This document shows, piece by piece, positions 45,190-57,852 of a stretch of DNA of 64,000 bases. The DNA comes from Nyssa sinensis. Taxonomy: Eukaryota > Streptophyta > Magnoliopsida > Cornales > Nyssaceae. Below the pieces are notes generated by a model. That model was not told the DNA's origin. It was given only the letters and a program-made list of their open reading frames with translations, and ran no database searches. Every line of letters starts with the position of its first letter. Positions within the stretch are counted from its first letter, which is position 1. Location: positions 7,205,501 through 7,269,500 of the forward strand of contig CM018032.1 of NCBI GenBank assembly GCA_008638375.1, in the 5' to 3' direction. The position numbers and the translations under genes are program-made.

Positions 45190-46043
45190 AGTGTTCGTTC
45201 TGGTTTCATTTTTGCATCAAATCTCGATTCTATTATTCATCCTATAGACATAATATTGGATGGATCCAATTATAGTATGTGGGCTTAAAATATGAAGGTT
45301 TTCTTGAAAGGATGCCGATTATGGCGTTATGTGACTGGAGACCTTGCTACACCAACACAGAAGGCAAGTGAGACAAAAGAGACATTTTTAACTCGTCTGG
45401 AAGAATGGGGTAGTACGCACTACAAGATTTTGTCTTGGTTCATCAACACCTCTATTCCATCCATCAACAGTCTCCTTCCAAGACTTGGGAATGCTAAGGT
45501 TGCTTGGGATTTTTTGGCCAAAAGATACAACTGCACCTATGATGCTTCTTTGGAGTTTCAACTAGAAGCTAAACTTTATCAGATGCGTCAGGACCCAGGT
45601 CAGTCTATTGCTAATTTTTATTCTTAGACCAATCATCTTTGGGAACAATTATCTGCCGCAGATCTAAAGTTAACATGTGCTCAAGACATTCAAACATTTG
45701 CTGCCTGGCTTGATTGACGAAAGTTTATGCACTTTATGATGGCTCTTCGTGATGATTTTGAGTCTACTCGAGCCTTTCTTCTTCATCGTCAACCACTTCC
45801 GACTTTAGATGCAGCTGTTTCTAAACTTATCTCTGAAGAAAATCGTTGTTCCACTATGAAGATGCAATCATCTGATATGGTTTTTGCCGTTGCTTCTCGT
45901 GGTCCTTCATTATCTTCTACTAGACGTCCATCATCCCAATCCAACTCCAGGAATCGTCTTTGCAAGTGGTGTAATTTCCGTGGTCACACCATCGATGAAT
46001 GTCGCAGGTACAAATATTATAAGCAGCAACAAGCTTCCCGATA
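45190..46043 (+). pseudogene. Copia gag of the 44.6-49.5 kb element
   Basis: Reads NLDSIIHPIDIILDGSNYSM, then KVFLKGCRLWRYVTGD, the gag capsid domain. It continues to a CX2CX4HX4C zinc knuckle (CKWCNFRGHTIDEC, about 45961-46002). Stops at about 45286, 45625, 45715 and 46042 and a small frame break near 45718 inactivate it. Confidence 0.85.
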
Positions 46044-49000
46044 GCCAGCCACGGTTACCTCATCTACTCCTTCCCAACAGACAGCTGTGCCTGCTTCCTT
46101 TACTTCATCTGCACCAGAGTCATTGCCTCCATCCACTCCTCTCACTGCAACTGACGTAAAGGCTTTAATTCACCAGGTTTTGTCCCAATCTTCCACTGCC
46201 TTGTCCGTCACCCCAGGTAAATCTCAGTGGCTTATAGACTCTGCTTGTTGTAACTAAATGACATCTGATTCCACCATCTTCTCTCATAAAACTGCTCTTT
46301 CTCCCAATCCTGTAATATACACTGCCAATGGTTCTCATATGCCTGTTAGTCACGTAAGGTCTATTTCTACCTCTAATTTATCTATAAGTGATGCTTACCT
46401 TGTGCCTTAATTATCCTTAAATCTTATTTCTGTTAGACAACTATATGAGTTAGGCCTTGATCTGAAATTTTCTAACAAGGGTATTGATGTACAGGATTCA
46501 TGGACGGGTCAACTACTTGGGACAGGCTGTAAAGTTGGACGTCTTTTTGAGCTCACATCTCTACAGATTCCTTCTTCCACAAACACTTCCATGGCTGCCA
46601 TCACAGTTACTTCCAGTTTGTAGCACTCCCGGTTGGGTCATGCCTCACTTTCACGTGTCCAGTTCTTGGCTTCTCAGGGTCATTTAGGTCCAGTTAAATT
46701 TCAGTCTTTTGATTGTGTGTCATATCATCTTGGAAAACAAACACATTTATCCTTTAATAAAAGTGACTCTTTTTCTGCAGCACTTTTGACTTAGTTCATT
46801 CTGATATATGGGGTCCTGACCCGACACCGACTGAGGGGGGATCTCGTTATTTTGTTATCTTTATGGATGATTACAATCGTTATACTTGGATATATCTTTT
46901 GCAGTATAGGTCTGAACTCACCACTGTCTACCAGAATTTTCACAAAATGGTGCAAACTCAATTTTCTTGTACCATTAAAACTTTTCGTTCAGATAATGTA
47001 ATGGAATACAAGGATAAGTCATTTCTTGCCCTTTTACAACACAATGGGACAGTCTCTCACCATTCTTGTCCATACACCTTATAACAAAATGGTCGAGCAG
47101 AACGTAAACATCGCCATATTCTGGATACAGTAAGAGCACTTCTCATCTCTGCCTTTCTTCCAGAACGTTTTTGGGGAGAAGCTGCCCTTACTGCTGTCTA
47201 CACCATCAATCGTGTTCCCTCACCCACTATACACAATAAAACTCCATTTGAGCTTCTCCATGGTACAGTTCCTAACTATTCATTACTTTAAGTTTTTGTT
47301 TGTATTTGTTTTGTCACTCTTCCCTCACATGAACGCACCAAACTTGAGCCTCGATCTCGACTCTGCTGTCTTCTTGGTTATGGTCTACTCAAAAGGGTTA
47401 TCGTTGTTATGATCCCATAGCTAAACGTCTTCGTATTTCTCGTCATGTAGAGTTTTGGGAACATAAGATGTTTACGAGTATTTCTCATTTTTCGCAGTCT
47501 TCTATTAGTTATGCTCCTATCTTTACTGACTCCTCTATTGCTTTATTTCCTGACTCCTCTGCAGAGATGCCAAACTCCTCAGATGTTCCTTCTTCGCCTG
47601 TTTTAGAGTCATCTGACACGTCTGCTGATACTCCTGATCCATCAACTGCTTCCGAGCCTGTCCGGGTACCTGCTCTTCGTCAATCCACTAGAGTAAGAGC
47701 TCCTCCTTCTCATCTTCAAGATTTTCATTGTTATTTTTCTCTTGCTACCCTTCACGAACCTCATAGTTATTGTGAGGCTAGTGCTGACCCTTTTTGGCAG
47801 AAAGCTATGTCTGATGAACTAGAAGCTCTCACTAAAACTCATACTTGGGACTTGGTGGATTTACCTCCTGGCAAGTCTGCAGTTGGATGTAAGTGGGTCT
47901 ACAAAATCAAGACTCGGTCAGATGGATCAGTGGAATGCTACAAAGCTCGTCTTGTTGGCAAGGGTTTCTCTCAAGAGTATGGTATTGACTATGAGGAGAC
48001 TTTTGCCTCTGTTGCTCGTCTTACCTCTGTCCGCTCTTTGCTTGCCATTGCTGCTGTGCGTCAGTGGCAACTGTTTCAGATGGATGTCAAAAATGCATTC
48101 TTGAATGGTGATCTTGCTGAAGAAGTTTATATGCATCCTCCGCTTAGTTATGCCCATCCTCCTCACACAGTTTGCCGTCTTCGACGTGCTCTATACGGTC
48201 TCAAACAAGCTCCTCGAGCCTGGTTTACTAAATTCAGTTGTATTGTTGCTTAACAAGGGTTTACCCCTAGTGCCTATGACTCAGCTCTTTTCCTTCGGAC
48301 CACTGGTGCTGGTATTATTTTTATTCTTCTTTATATTGATGACACGATCATTACAAGCAATGATCTCTCTAGTATTTGAAATCTTCAGTACTTCTTGAGT
48401 CAGAATTTTGAGATAAAGGACTTGGGATAGCTTAACTACTTTTTGGGTCTTGAGGTTACATCTGGATCAGATGGTTATTATTTTTCTCAAGCTAAGTATG
48501 CATCTGACTTGCTTTCTAAGGCCGGCTTGACTGACAGCAAAACATGCACTTCTCCGTTTGATCCTAATGTTCGGTTACTTGCTACTAATGGTGAATCTTT
48601 TCTTGATGCTACTCTGTATCGACAACTGGTCGGTAGTCTCATCTATCTCACTATTACTCGACTAAACATTTCCTATGCTGTTCATCTGGTTAGCCATTTT
48701 ATGAATGCCCCTCGCTCTACCCACTATGTTGTTGTTCTTCGCATTTTACGGTATGTCAAGGGAACTCTGTTTCATGGCCTTCACTTTTCCTCTCGCTCAT
48801 CTCTTGAGCTCCGCTCCTATTCTGATGCTGATTGGGCTGGTGATCCTATCGATCGTCGCTCCACCATGGGATACTGTTTCTTATTCGGCACCTCTCTCAT
48901 TTCTTGGCGTAGTAAGAAGCAGACTATTTTTGCCCGCTCCAGTACAGAGGCTGAGTACCGTGCCCTTACTGATACTACAGCTGAACTTTTGTGGTTACGA

Positions 49001-49279
49001 TGTCTTTTTACAGATATGGGTGTTCCTCAACTGACTAGTTCTCTTCTTTATTATGATAATCGAAGCATCATCCAGATTACTCACAATGATGTCTTTCATG
49101 AGCGCACCAAAAATATTGAAATTGATTGTCACTTCATTCGGCACCATCTTCAGCAGGGGACCTTGGATCTTCGATCTGTCTTGTCTGAAGATCAACTTGC
49201 CGATATTTTCACAAAGTCTCATCCTCTTGGTCGGCTCCGTGATCTTGTTTCCAAACTCCAGTTGACTTTGTCATCTTAA
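46044..49279 (+). pseudogene. Copia pol (protease, integrase, RT, RNase H), broken
   Basis: Protease: SQWLIDSACCN (about 46225), stop where His is usual. GAG-pre-integrase HSRLGHASLSRVQFL (about 46625-46670). Integrase core with RGGSRYFVIF-like and FRSDN blocks (46830-47000), partly frame-shifted, with stops near 47082 and 47289. [22 protein letters not shown] (about 47850-47900), [22 protein letters not shown] (catalytic YxDD, about 48333-48357), with stops at 48251 and 48377. RNase H: SDADWAGDPIDRRST and RSSTEAEYRAL; its last open part runs 48443-49279. Confidence 0.88.
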
Positions 49280-49292
49280 GTTTGAGGGGGGA

Positions 49293-49457
49293 TGTTAGAA
49301 TATTCTAGAATACTCATAGACGCTATTTCCACTTTGTCCCACATCGTATACACTCCCACATTGTATTCTCATTTTGTACCTATAAATAGACCTCATATTG
49401 TACAGTTTTAAATACACAGAAATATATACAAATTTATTTCTCTTCTTTATTTCTTCA
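49293..49457 (+). repeat. Right LTR of the copia element
   Basis: 165 bp, follows the purine tract AAGTTTGAGGGGGGA and precedes target duplication GTAAC. Confidence 0.92.
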
Positions 49458-49555
49458 GTAACAAATATAAGAGAAGTTCATGAAAGAAAATTTTCATATA
49501 GACAATAATATAAAACAAAAAATTTAATCAACGACAACGCTGTCTTGTTTTAAAG

Positions 49556-49556
<1 letters not shown>

Positions 49557-49607
<51 letters not shown>
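49557..49607. repeat. (TA)n(TG)n compound microsatellite
   Basis: TA repeats to about 49579 then TG repeats to 49607. Confidence 0.9.
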
Positions 49608-49609
<2 letters not shown>

Positions 49610-49789
49610 ATTTGTGCATAATATATACACACACACATAATTGTTAATGAGTTCTTTAGATAAGAATGATAACTTTATGAAAAGTTTAAATTATCTAAAA
49701 GTGATATATGTGTGCTAAGGGTATATTAGTGATGGTTTCTTCAAAATTAATGTAATGACAATTATACATTTTGTCTATATACTGAGTCT

Positions 49790-50683
49790 TTAAATACGTG
49801 GCATGGTAGATTAGGATATGATAATTATGATACCTTGCATAGATTGGTTAAAATGGGTATTTTCCTAAATGTGAAATTGATTCAAATCATAAATGTGAAA
49901 TTTGTGTGGAAGAAAAACTTACAAAAACTTATTTTCAATCCATTGAAAGAAGTACTAAAGCTATAGAACTGATTCATTTAGATATTTTTGATTTGAAGTT
50001 TATTCAAATTAGAAATGAAAAGAAATACTTTCTTATATATATTGATGATTGCATAAGACACTGCTATATTTACTTACTGAGAAGGAATGATGAGGCATTG
50101 AAAATGTTTATATATTATAAGAGTGAGGTTGAGAATCAACTTAATAAGAAAATTAAAGTGACAGAGAAGGTGAGTATAGATCACCTTTTGGTGAATTCAG
50201 TTCACAACATAGAATTATTCAGCAAACTGATGCACCTTATTCACCTCAGGAAAATAGAGTTGTTGAAAGACAAAACTAAACTTAAAAAGTAATTATGAAT
50301 GTTACATTAATAAGTTATGGACTAGCTAAGAATTTGTGAGAGAAAGACATACTCTCTACTAGTTATATTTTTTACTGAATACCTCAAAAGAAAACCAATA
50401 AAGCCTTTATGAGTTGTGAAAAGGTTGAAAACTTTCCTACAAATACTTTAAAGTGTGGGGGTGTTTGGTTAAAGTAACGATTCCTACTCCTAAAAGAATT
50501 AAAATAGGGATAAAAATAGTTAATTATGTATCAATAAGGTATGTTCATAATAGTAATGCATTTTGGTTTCTTATTCATACGTCTAAGATTCCTAATATGC
50601 ATATTAATATAATTATTGAGTCAATGAATGTATCGTTCTTTGAATGTGTCTTTTTATTGCCCATATATTTACCTTAGAGGGGT
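49790..50683 (+). pseudogene. Older copia element: GAG-pre-integrase and integrase remnant
   Basis: Reads WHGRLGYDNYDTLHRLVKMG, C.ICVEEKLTKTYF, then AIELIHLDIFDL and YFLIYIDDCIRHCYIYLL. This is the zinc and core region of copia integrase. Later GCLVKVTIPTPKR...KIG and IIESMNVSFFE mark its C-terminal end. Frames change several times. No LTR could be assigned. Confidence 0.78.
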
Positions 50684-52100
50684 GAATAGGGTATTTCAAA
50701 AATATTGACAAATTTTACAAACTTTTAAAATGAATGCAAGATATGCACAAGTATGTAAAAGAATAGAGAAAGAAAGAAAGAAAGAGCAAACATAACAAGT
50801 TTTACAAGGTTCATAAAACTTCTTCCGTCCTCGACTCAATCATCCCTATATGATTTTTCCACTATCTTGATATCCTTTGCAAGTGGAGGTCAAACTTTTA
50901 CAATGAGAGTTCCTAACTTTTTGCCTAGAAAAATATTCCCTTTTACCTCACAAGGGTAGCATCTACACGCAAATCTCATCATAGTGACAAGATACAAAGG
51001 TTTTTTACTAACAAGAACTATCTTCAAGAATATATTGGTACAAAAAATACTCACACCAATAGATTGATCAAGTGCAAGATCAAAATATTTAAGATAAGTA
51101 GAACTTTTAGATCTAGATTTTCAATAAAGAAATCTAAAATCAAAAACAAAGATTTAGAAGTTAAATCTTGTAAAGTGATATAAATAAATGCTTTAGAAAA
51201 CCTCTATTTATATCTCTTAAGTGAATATGTCCATGGGATTTCAAAATAGAGTTGTTCCCCCTTTTTCATATGTTTAAATTTTGAATTTTGAATTGTCATA
51301 TTGACAAAAATAGTTGAATGGATGAATATCCAGTTGATTGATCAGCTTAATTGATTTGTCTAGAGGGTTTGAAGTTCATGTGTTCAAGCATAGTTAGTCG
51401 ACTAGTTCTATTGTACATTGTTTTCACCTTTGAAAGTTAGTCTACTGAATCTTTTAGTTAGTCAATTGGTTTAGACAGTAAATTCAAGTTGTGTACAAAA
51501 ATGGTCATGCAGTCAATTGCTTCTTGAAACTAGTTGGCATAAGAATCAATCCATTGGTTCTTGGAATTGGTTGACTCCTTTTGACAAATTAGGCATTCTT
51601 GATTATTTTTCACAATGTTATCTTTCAAAACTTGAAGTCTATCAATGTGTTATTTTAAAAAATTATTTTAGGATCGGTTCTCATTGATCATGTTAAATAT
51701 TAAGAGCTTATGCTTAATGATCAATCCAAACCTAATTCACTTAAAACCCAAAAATAAGGAAAATAAAAATTCTTATCTTCTCTTGACTTGTCTTGATTTA
51801 TTAGTCTTGAGTATGTTCATTTTCTTGGATCATCATAAGAGCATTCCACTTGATTGGATTTTAACTTTAAAGCTTGTGCTTTGAGTGGAGTCTTTATTTT
51901 TGATAGACTTTGTCATTTCTGGGTTAACAATCTTCTTTGACCTAGATGTACTATTTGCATTATCACTAGATAAAACATTAGTGCTCATGGACAATGTCTT
52001 GTTATCATCAAAATTATTGAGATGCTCTTGATTGAAAACTGTTAGGGCTTACACTTTCTTTACATATTCACACAAGAGCTAGGTTCTCTTAAAATGACTC
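50684..52100. other. Foreign sequence interrupting the older copia pol
   Basis: The stretch starts near TTAGAGGGGTGAATAGGG, has a GAAA-rich microsatellite (about 50765-50785), and no pol homology. It lies exactly between the integrase and RT parts of the surrounding element. It may itself be a transposon. Ends and class are not resolved; the right limit is approximate. Confidence 0.45.
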
Positions 52101-53890
52101 ATAACATTGCAAATAGTTGTAGTTAAGACAAAGAAATGCAACAAAATACTGATGAACCTAGATAGAGCAAAAATGTCAGAATATCAAAATCTTTTACTAA
52201 CTTATTTGTTAGAAAATGAGCCTCGAAACTTAAAAAAGCAATGTCCAATCGTAAAGCTCCATATTGGAAAGATGCAATAAATAGTGAAGTTGAATTCATT
52301 ATGAAAATTCATACATGAGAACTAATAGATCTTCCACCAAGTTGCAAACCTCACATGTATAATTGTATATTCAAGAAAAACATGAAATCATATGGTTCAA
52401 ATGATAAATACAAATCCAAGCTTATAGTTAAAAGATATAAGCAAAAGGAAGGCTTAAACTATTTTGACATATGTTCACCAGTTACAAGAATAACATCTAT
52501 TTATATTTTAATAGTTATTGCAACTATACAATTTTAAAATACAACAAATGAATGTTAAGACAACTTTCTTAAATGGTGAATTAAATGAAGAAATATATAT
52601 AGAACAATTGCAATGACTTATTGTTCCAGAACAAGAGAAAAAAGTATGTAAGATTGTTAAATCTCTTTATCGATTAAAACAAGCACCAAAATAATGCTTA
52701 AGAATTTTGACAATATAATGATGTCAAATGGGTTTAAGATCATTGGATATGACAATTGTGTATACGTCAAGGACAATGAAAATGCCTATCTCATTATTTG
52801 TCACTTGATGATTTTTTCATTATGGGTTGCAATAATGAAGTCATTAAAACTTTGAAAAAAATATTGAACAATAAGTTAGACATTGAGGATTTAGGTGTTT
52901 CCAATGTTATACTTGGGATAAAGATCACTAGAATATTAGACGGATTAGTATTTTCTCAATCGCATTAAATTGAGAGAGTACTTAAGTAATTTAGTAAATA
53001 TGATAGTACTCCAGTGAGAACATATGTAGATGTAAATGTATATTTATCTAAGAAAAATGAAAAATGAATCACTCAATTAGAATCTGCACAAATAATTGGT
53101 AGCCTAATGAATGAATTGCACTCGTCCAAACATAGCATATTCTATCAACAAATTGAGTAAACACAAAATTAACCAATGGCTAGACCACTTAAAGGTAATG
53201 CTTAGGGTTTTAAGATATCTGAAATACAATATAAGCTTTGGATTACATTACTCTAGGTATCCAGTTGTACTTGAAGTTATAGTGATTCGACTAGATATCT
53301 GATACTAAAGGCTTAAAGTCTACAAGTGGTTACCTTTTTACATTTGGTAGTACAGTGGTATCTTGAAAATCTTTTAAACAAACATACATTGCCAGATTCA
53401 CAATGAAATATGAATTTATTACACTCGATAAGGTTAGCGAAGAAGCTAAATGACTTGATCACTTTTTATAAGATATTCCAACATGGTCAAAACCCATGCC
53501 CACAATTTGTATGCATTGTGATAGTCAATCTACAATTGGAAAGGCACAAAATTATATGTATAATAGCATGTCTCAACATATTCATTGAATAAATAACACA
53601 ATAAAACAATTGATCTATAATGGTATTATAACCATCGAGTACATAAGGTTAAAAGAAAATATTTCGGTTCTGTTAACAAAAGTTTTGACTAGAGAGCAAG
53701 TAAATCTTTCATCAATGAGAATGGGCTTAAATTCTATCCATTAGAAGTTACCATAATGTCAATCCAACCTAGCTGATTGAATATCTCAACATCTAGGTTC
53801 AAAGGGACAACTGAATTGTGAATGACTCGATGAAATCACTAAAGAGATAAATTCTCTTGCTCATTCTTGTGATAGAAAAGGTGATATGCT
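52101..53890 (+). pseudogene. Older copia element: reverse transcriptase and RNase H remnant
   Basis: Reads TYLLENEPRNL, LIDLPPSCKPHMYNCIFKKN, KLIVKRYKQKEGLNYFD, FSPVTR-like, later YLKYNISFGLHY and RPNIAYSINKLSKH, the copia RT to RNase H order. Many stops and frame changes. More decayed than the copia element at 44.6 kb. Confidence 0.78.
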
Positions 53891-54904
53891 ACATCGTTAA
53901 TTTTTTAGGATAGCTAAGGTTTTAATTATTTTTATACATTGATAACACAAATGGGATATACAAGGATACTCTTAATAAGAATCATCTATATGACTTTGAA
54001 CTAGGCCAATTCTATGAGAATGATAGGGTTGAATTATCTAAAAGCACTCATGAAAATCAAGATTGTTTAGGGTCAAAATGAATACAATCATGAGAACAAA
54101 CTACGTCCAGAAAGATTTTGAGTGAATGTTATTGTCTTGATTTACAAAAATAGTGGAATAGTTTCAAACATCACGTTCACTAATCAATTAGTAATTCTTA
54201 TAGTATTTTACAATGAAATGTTTAAGGCTACAAGCTACCTTTCTCTATATAGGAAATTTTCAACTGTACTCTTTCTATGTTTGTACATCATTTGCATTGC
54301 TTCAATCAATTTCATTCATTTAGGGAATTGTTAGGGAAAATGGGTTTTGAGAGCACGATTTTTGGCGAACTTTGAGCTAAAATAAAAATGGGACCCACAC
54401 ATTATTTAACTTGGGTTCATATAGAAATATGTTCTACTCCATGAGTAGATTAAGCACATATATTGGGTTACTCAAAACCACTAACGAATGATTGAGAAAT
54501 TGACTCTAAATATTACCACTTGAATATGGCAACATAAGCTTATGAAAAGTTTGTGTCCCACATTAGTTGGATACAAAGTTTTAAGTTAGTATATATACAA
54601 TTACCTTGAAAAAGTGTTTGAACCTCCTAATTTTATAGTAGGGAAAGGACGCAACCCATGGTGGGTTCACCACACGTCGAGCACCCCACCCAGCTAACAC
54701 CAAATCAAATCGGATCGGGCTTGGGCTAGGCCTGATATATATATATATATATATTTGAAAATAATTATTTAATATTTTTATTAAAACTTTCTTTCCAAAA
54801 TGTTTTCGTTTTAACAACTCCAAAATGTTGTTATATTGAACGTGACTGTTAGCATTCTCGTCTTTACCAAACTAGCACATCAGTTGGACTTGAAGCAAAG
54901 TATC
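53891..54904. other. Intergenic, nothing firmly recognised
   Basis: A TGTTAGGGAAAATGGG at 54328 could be an LTR start, unsupported. A GGGTTCACC...GGGCTTGGGCTAGG patch lies at 54660-54735 with an (AT)n tract after it. Confidence 0.4.
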
Positions 54905-55470
54905 TAGTCGTGTGAACAGATGTACCTCTTAGTTTCGTTTCTGATTGAACATACACAAAAAGCTCTACAAACTAGTCTACCATTATTGTATAATAAACTT
55001 GCTCAATCTACAAATGCATACACGAAATTAATCTACATTCATAAGAGTCAAAGAGAGTACAAAATACTTTTGGTTTCACTAGGTATAGAAGATTGAAGTA
55101 CTACTTCTATGTGCGTGATCATTATATCCTTGGAGATAAACGTCCATCAATTGTAAATGCCAGTATGAGGGAGATATCTATCTTAAAAACATAGTGTCAA
55201 ACTCTACCCTAAATCAATTCAATTATGTTCTTTTCAATTATGCAAAGCTACTACAAGTTTCACTTATATGTTATTTCTTGCGGTTTCTGTAAAATACTAT
55301 TTTCAATTATTGGAACAGATTTTCATTTGGTTTACAAAACTAATATTTTTTATTTTAGTTTTAATTCCGATTCTAGATTTTATGGTTTTACTAAACAAAT
55401 TTTAGTGTCTGTTTTGGGTTTAATTCTGTACTTGGGAAGTAAAATTATTTCTTCATTATACCAACAGTAG
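54905..55470 (+). repeat. LTR-like dispersed repeat, copy 2
   Basis: Diverged copy of 39885-40415 in the same orientation, ending ATACCAACA at about 55467. Confidence 0.6.
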
Positions 55471-55744
55471 TTGATTTGGTTAACAAATTGGAAACTTTTT
55501 AATATTTTTAAGAATTTCTCAGATTAGAATGCATTTGATTATTTTACAATTTCATTACTTTTTTTGGTACGAAAAAAACATAAAAAATTAGAACTCGTTG
55601 AGATATAATTCAACTTAATTTAATAAAATTTAATCTCAATTATTTGGGATTGGATAATTACTCTAATTGCGCTATTTTACTTTACTTTTTTTTTTTAAAA
55701 TTAAAGTAGAGTTTTGAAAATGCAAAAAATAAAAAAATAAAAAT

Positions 55745-56580
55745 AGTAGTTTTCTGAAACTAAACCATTTCTAAAAACCGTAAAAAATAAAAAATAAAAA
55801 AATGTTCATGACATCATTTTAACATTGTGGCCAAATATGCTACGTTTTGGCATACAATATCTCGTTGGGATAAGTTCATATACGAAATTTATTATTGCCG
55901 GTTTGAATAGTTTATAGGAAAGAAAAAATAATGTGTATAAATTATTTTATAATTGTAAGCATTTATTACAATAATTCTAATTTTCAAGACATGTATTTAA
56001 AAGTATATTTGACATTTTAAAAATCATTAAGTATATTTTTTGTCTCTTTATTTTTGGAAAATTTGAAAAAGTAAATTTAATGATTATCTTTCATGGGAAT
56101 TTTTTCTCACTCCACCACAATACATTCTTTCTTCTTTTCTTTTCTCAGAAAAAAAAAAAGCTCTTCATCCAAACAAATTTTTAGTTACAATCCTTCATTC
56201 GAAAAAAAAAAAATCAATGATACTGTAATATTATACTATTGTCGCTGTAACATGTGCATTGTAATAAAACTCACACAAATCTACAGAAATAACAAATAAT
56301 CGTAAATAGTGCTGTCATATTACTGGACCTTTTTTTCTTCCTTCACCAGCCAAAGTCTCGTATCAATACCTTATTATTATGTCCGTAGCTCATCTCATAA
56401 CAGCAACTTTTACGGATGAGTTTGTCTTTATTGCTAATAGCTTTGTTGTAAAAGAGCTTTCTTGGTAGAACTAGATTGTAATTGAATGGACTCTTATGTT
56501 TGGCAGTCTAATTCTTATCCCTTACCAAACAATGATACCTATATGACAGAGACTTCCATTTTGATGATAAATTGACAAGA
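55745..56580. repeat. Segment homologous to 22.5-23.1 kb, with about 500 bp of extra sequence
   Basis: Opens with TAGTTTTCTGAAACTAAA and GACATCATTTTAA, closes with ACCAAACAATGATACCTA and AGAGACTTCCATTTT. The middle part (about 56000-56510) has no match in the first copy. Confidence 0.55.
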
Positions 56581-56616
56581 GGGAGAAAAGTTCAATTAGA
56601 TAAGGGAAGGATGTCT

Positions 56617-56672
56617 CTTGTTCTTACCTCTCATCAATAAAGTTTTCTTGTAGCTGTTCCAAAAAAAAAAAA
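56617..56672 (+). mobile_element. 56-bp retroposed LINE tail with target duplication
   Basis: Short insert with CATCAATAAAGTTTTCTTG, ending in twelve A's. It is flanked by GATAAGGGAAGGATGTCT (56599-56616) and GATGAGGGAAGGATATCT (56673-56690), 16 of 18 bases equal. An extremely 5'-truncated LINE copy. Confidence 0.75.
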
Positions 56673-56690
56673 GATGAGGGAAGGATATCT

Positions 56691-57852
56691 GTCGAAAACT
56701 ACAGCAAAGAAAAAAAATCTTTGGAGAAAGCTAAGCATCATCCTTTCAACTTTTTAAAATTTGGATAGAAAAAAGACAATATTAGGAATAACTTGACCGG
56801 TAGTCGAGTGGTAGTGAATGGTATGGTCAGTGCTTTCAAGGAACATTTATGGGCCTTCTTTGTTTTATTTAGTATATGGATTAAAGTTTTTTGCTTTGCT
56901 AATGCATTAGACTATACATAATTTGTCACAAATTTCTTTGGTGATGTTCATGATATTATCCATAAAATAGTTGTGCTCACAACTTTCAATAAAATGGAAT
57001 TGCTAAAAGGAAGAATCGCCATGTGTTGAATGTTTTTCACCCTTTAAAGTTTAGAATTAATTAGTAAAAAGTTTTTGAAAATAAGTGTTTAGAGATTAAA
57101 GTCTAATGAAGAATTTTTTAACCTCAAAAGTCTCTTAATTTTAAAATTGACTAAGTTCAAGTCCAATATAACTAATGTAACATCATTATTTTTTTCTTAT
57201 TGATAAATTTTTCATGAGTTTTCACTTTTGTATTTTTTTTTCAAATCGTGATTAAGCCATCATCACATCCGTCAGTGTTAATGGCTACTCAGCTATTGAT
57301 TTCTCACTTGAATCCCTTTCAAGGTTCTCAATGATGATCGAAGCAATCATCTAACTTGTTCAACGAGTTAACAAGTCCGTGATGCAACAACAGAGCATTA
57401 TAGCATATGATTGGCAAAGCACCGAAGGCTCCCTGTATTCTGTGGGCTTTGAAAATTTGTCCATATTTGAAGATTTGTCCACATTTAATTCCAACATGCT
57501 TGAGCTTACTATTTTTCTCTTTCTAACTTATGCACTTTGTTGATTTTGTGCTAAATCCTGCAAAACACAATGATTGGACCTGAATTTGTGTAGGGTGAAT
57601 AATAAATTAAGAGAGAAGGTTTTCGATTTTGTTTTTGTATTAAGAGAATTTGTGTGTGATTTTTTTTTTAATACAAGGCAAGGAATCTGTAATTTTAGAG
57701 GCTTTCCAGATTCATCAATTTCATTGGTTCACCCCTCAATTATTTACACACTTCAATGGTTGTATACGTAGTGTGGGTGCTTCGAAGAGATACTTTAGGT
57801 ATTTGAAGTAATGCTTTAATGGAACACTATTTTTTGGAATTCATTAATTTTT
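56691..57852. other. Intergenic, nothing recognised
   Basis: No coding region or repeat could be supported; 57250-57500 is somewhat less AT-rich but broken in all frames. Confidence 0.45.

Larger units (their letters stand above)
44554..49457 (+). mobile_element. Complete-length Ty1/copia retrotransposon, inactive
   Basis: 165-bp LTRs (44554-44718, 49293-49457) begin TGTTAGAATATTCTAG and end TTTCTTCA. They differ at 6 positions. Target duplication GTAAC at 44549-44553 and 49458-49462. Primer site at 44719-44730, purine tract at 49278-49292. Internal order gag, protease, integrase, RT, RNase H is the copia order. Stops and frame breaks in gag, integrase and RT inactivate it. The RNase H end resembles the fragment at 1104-1957. 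Confidence 0.93.
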
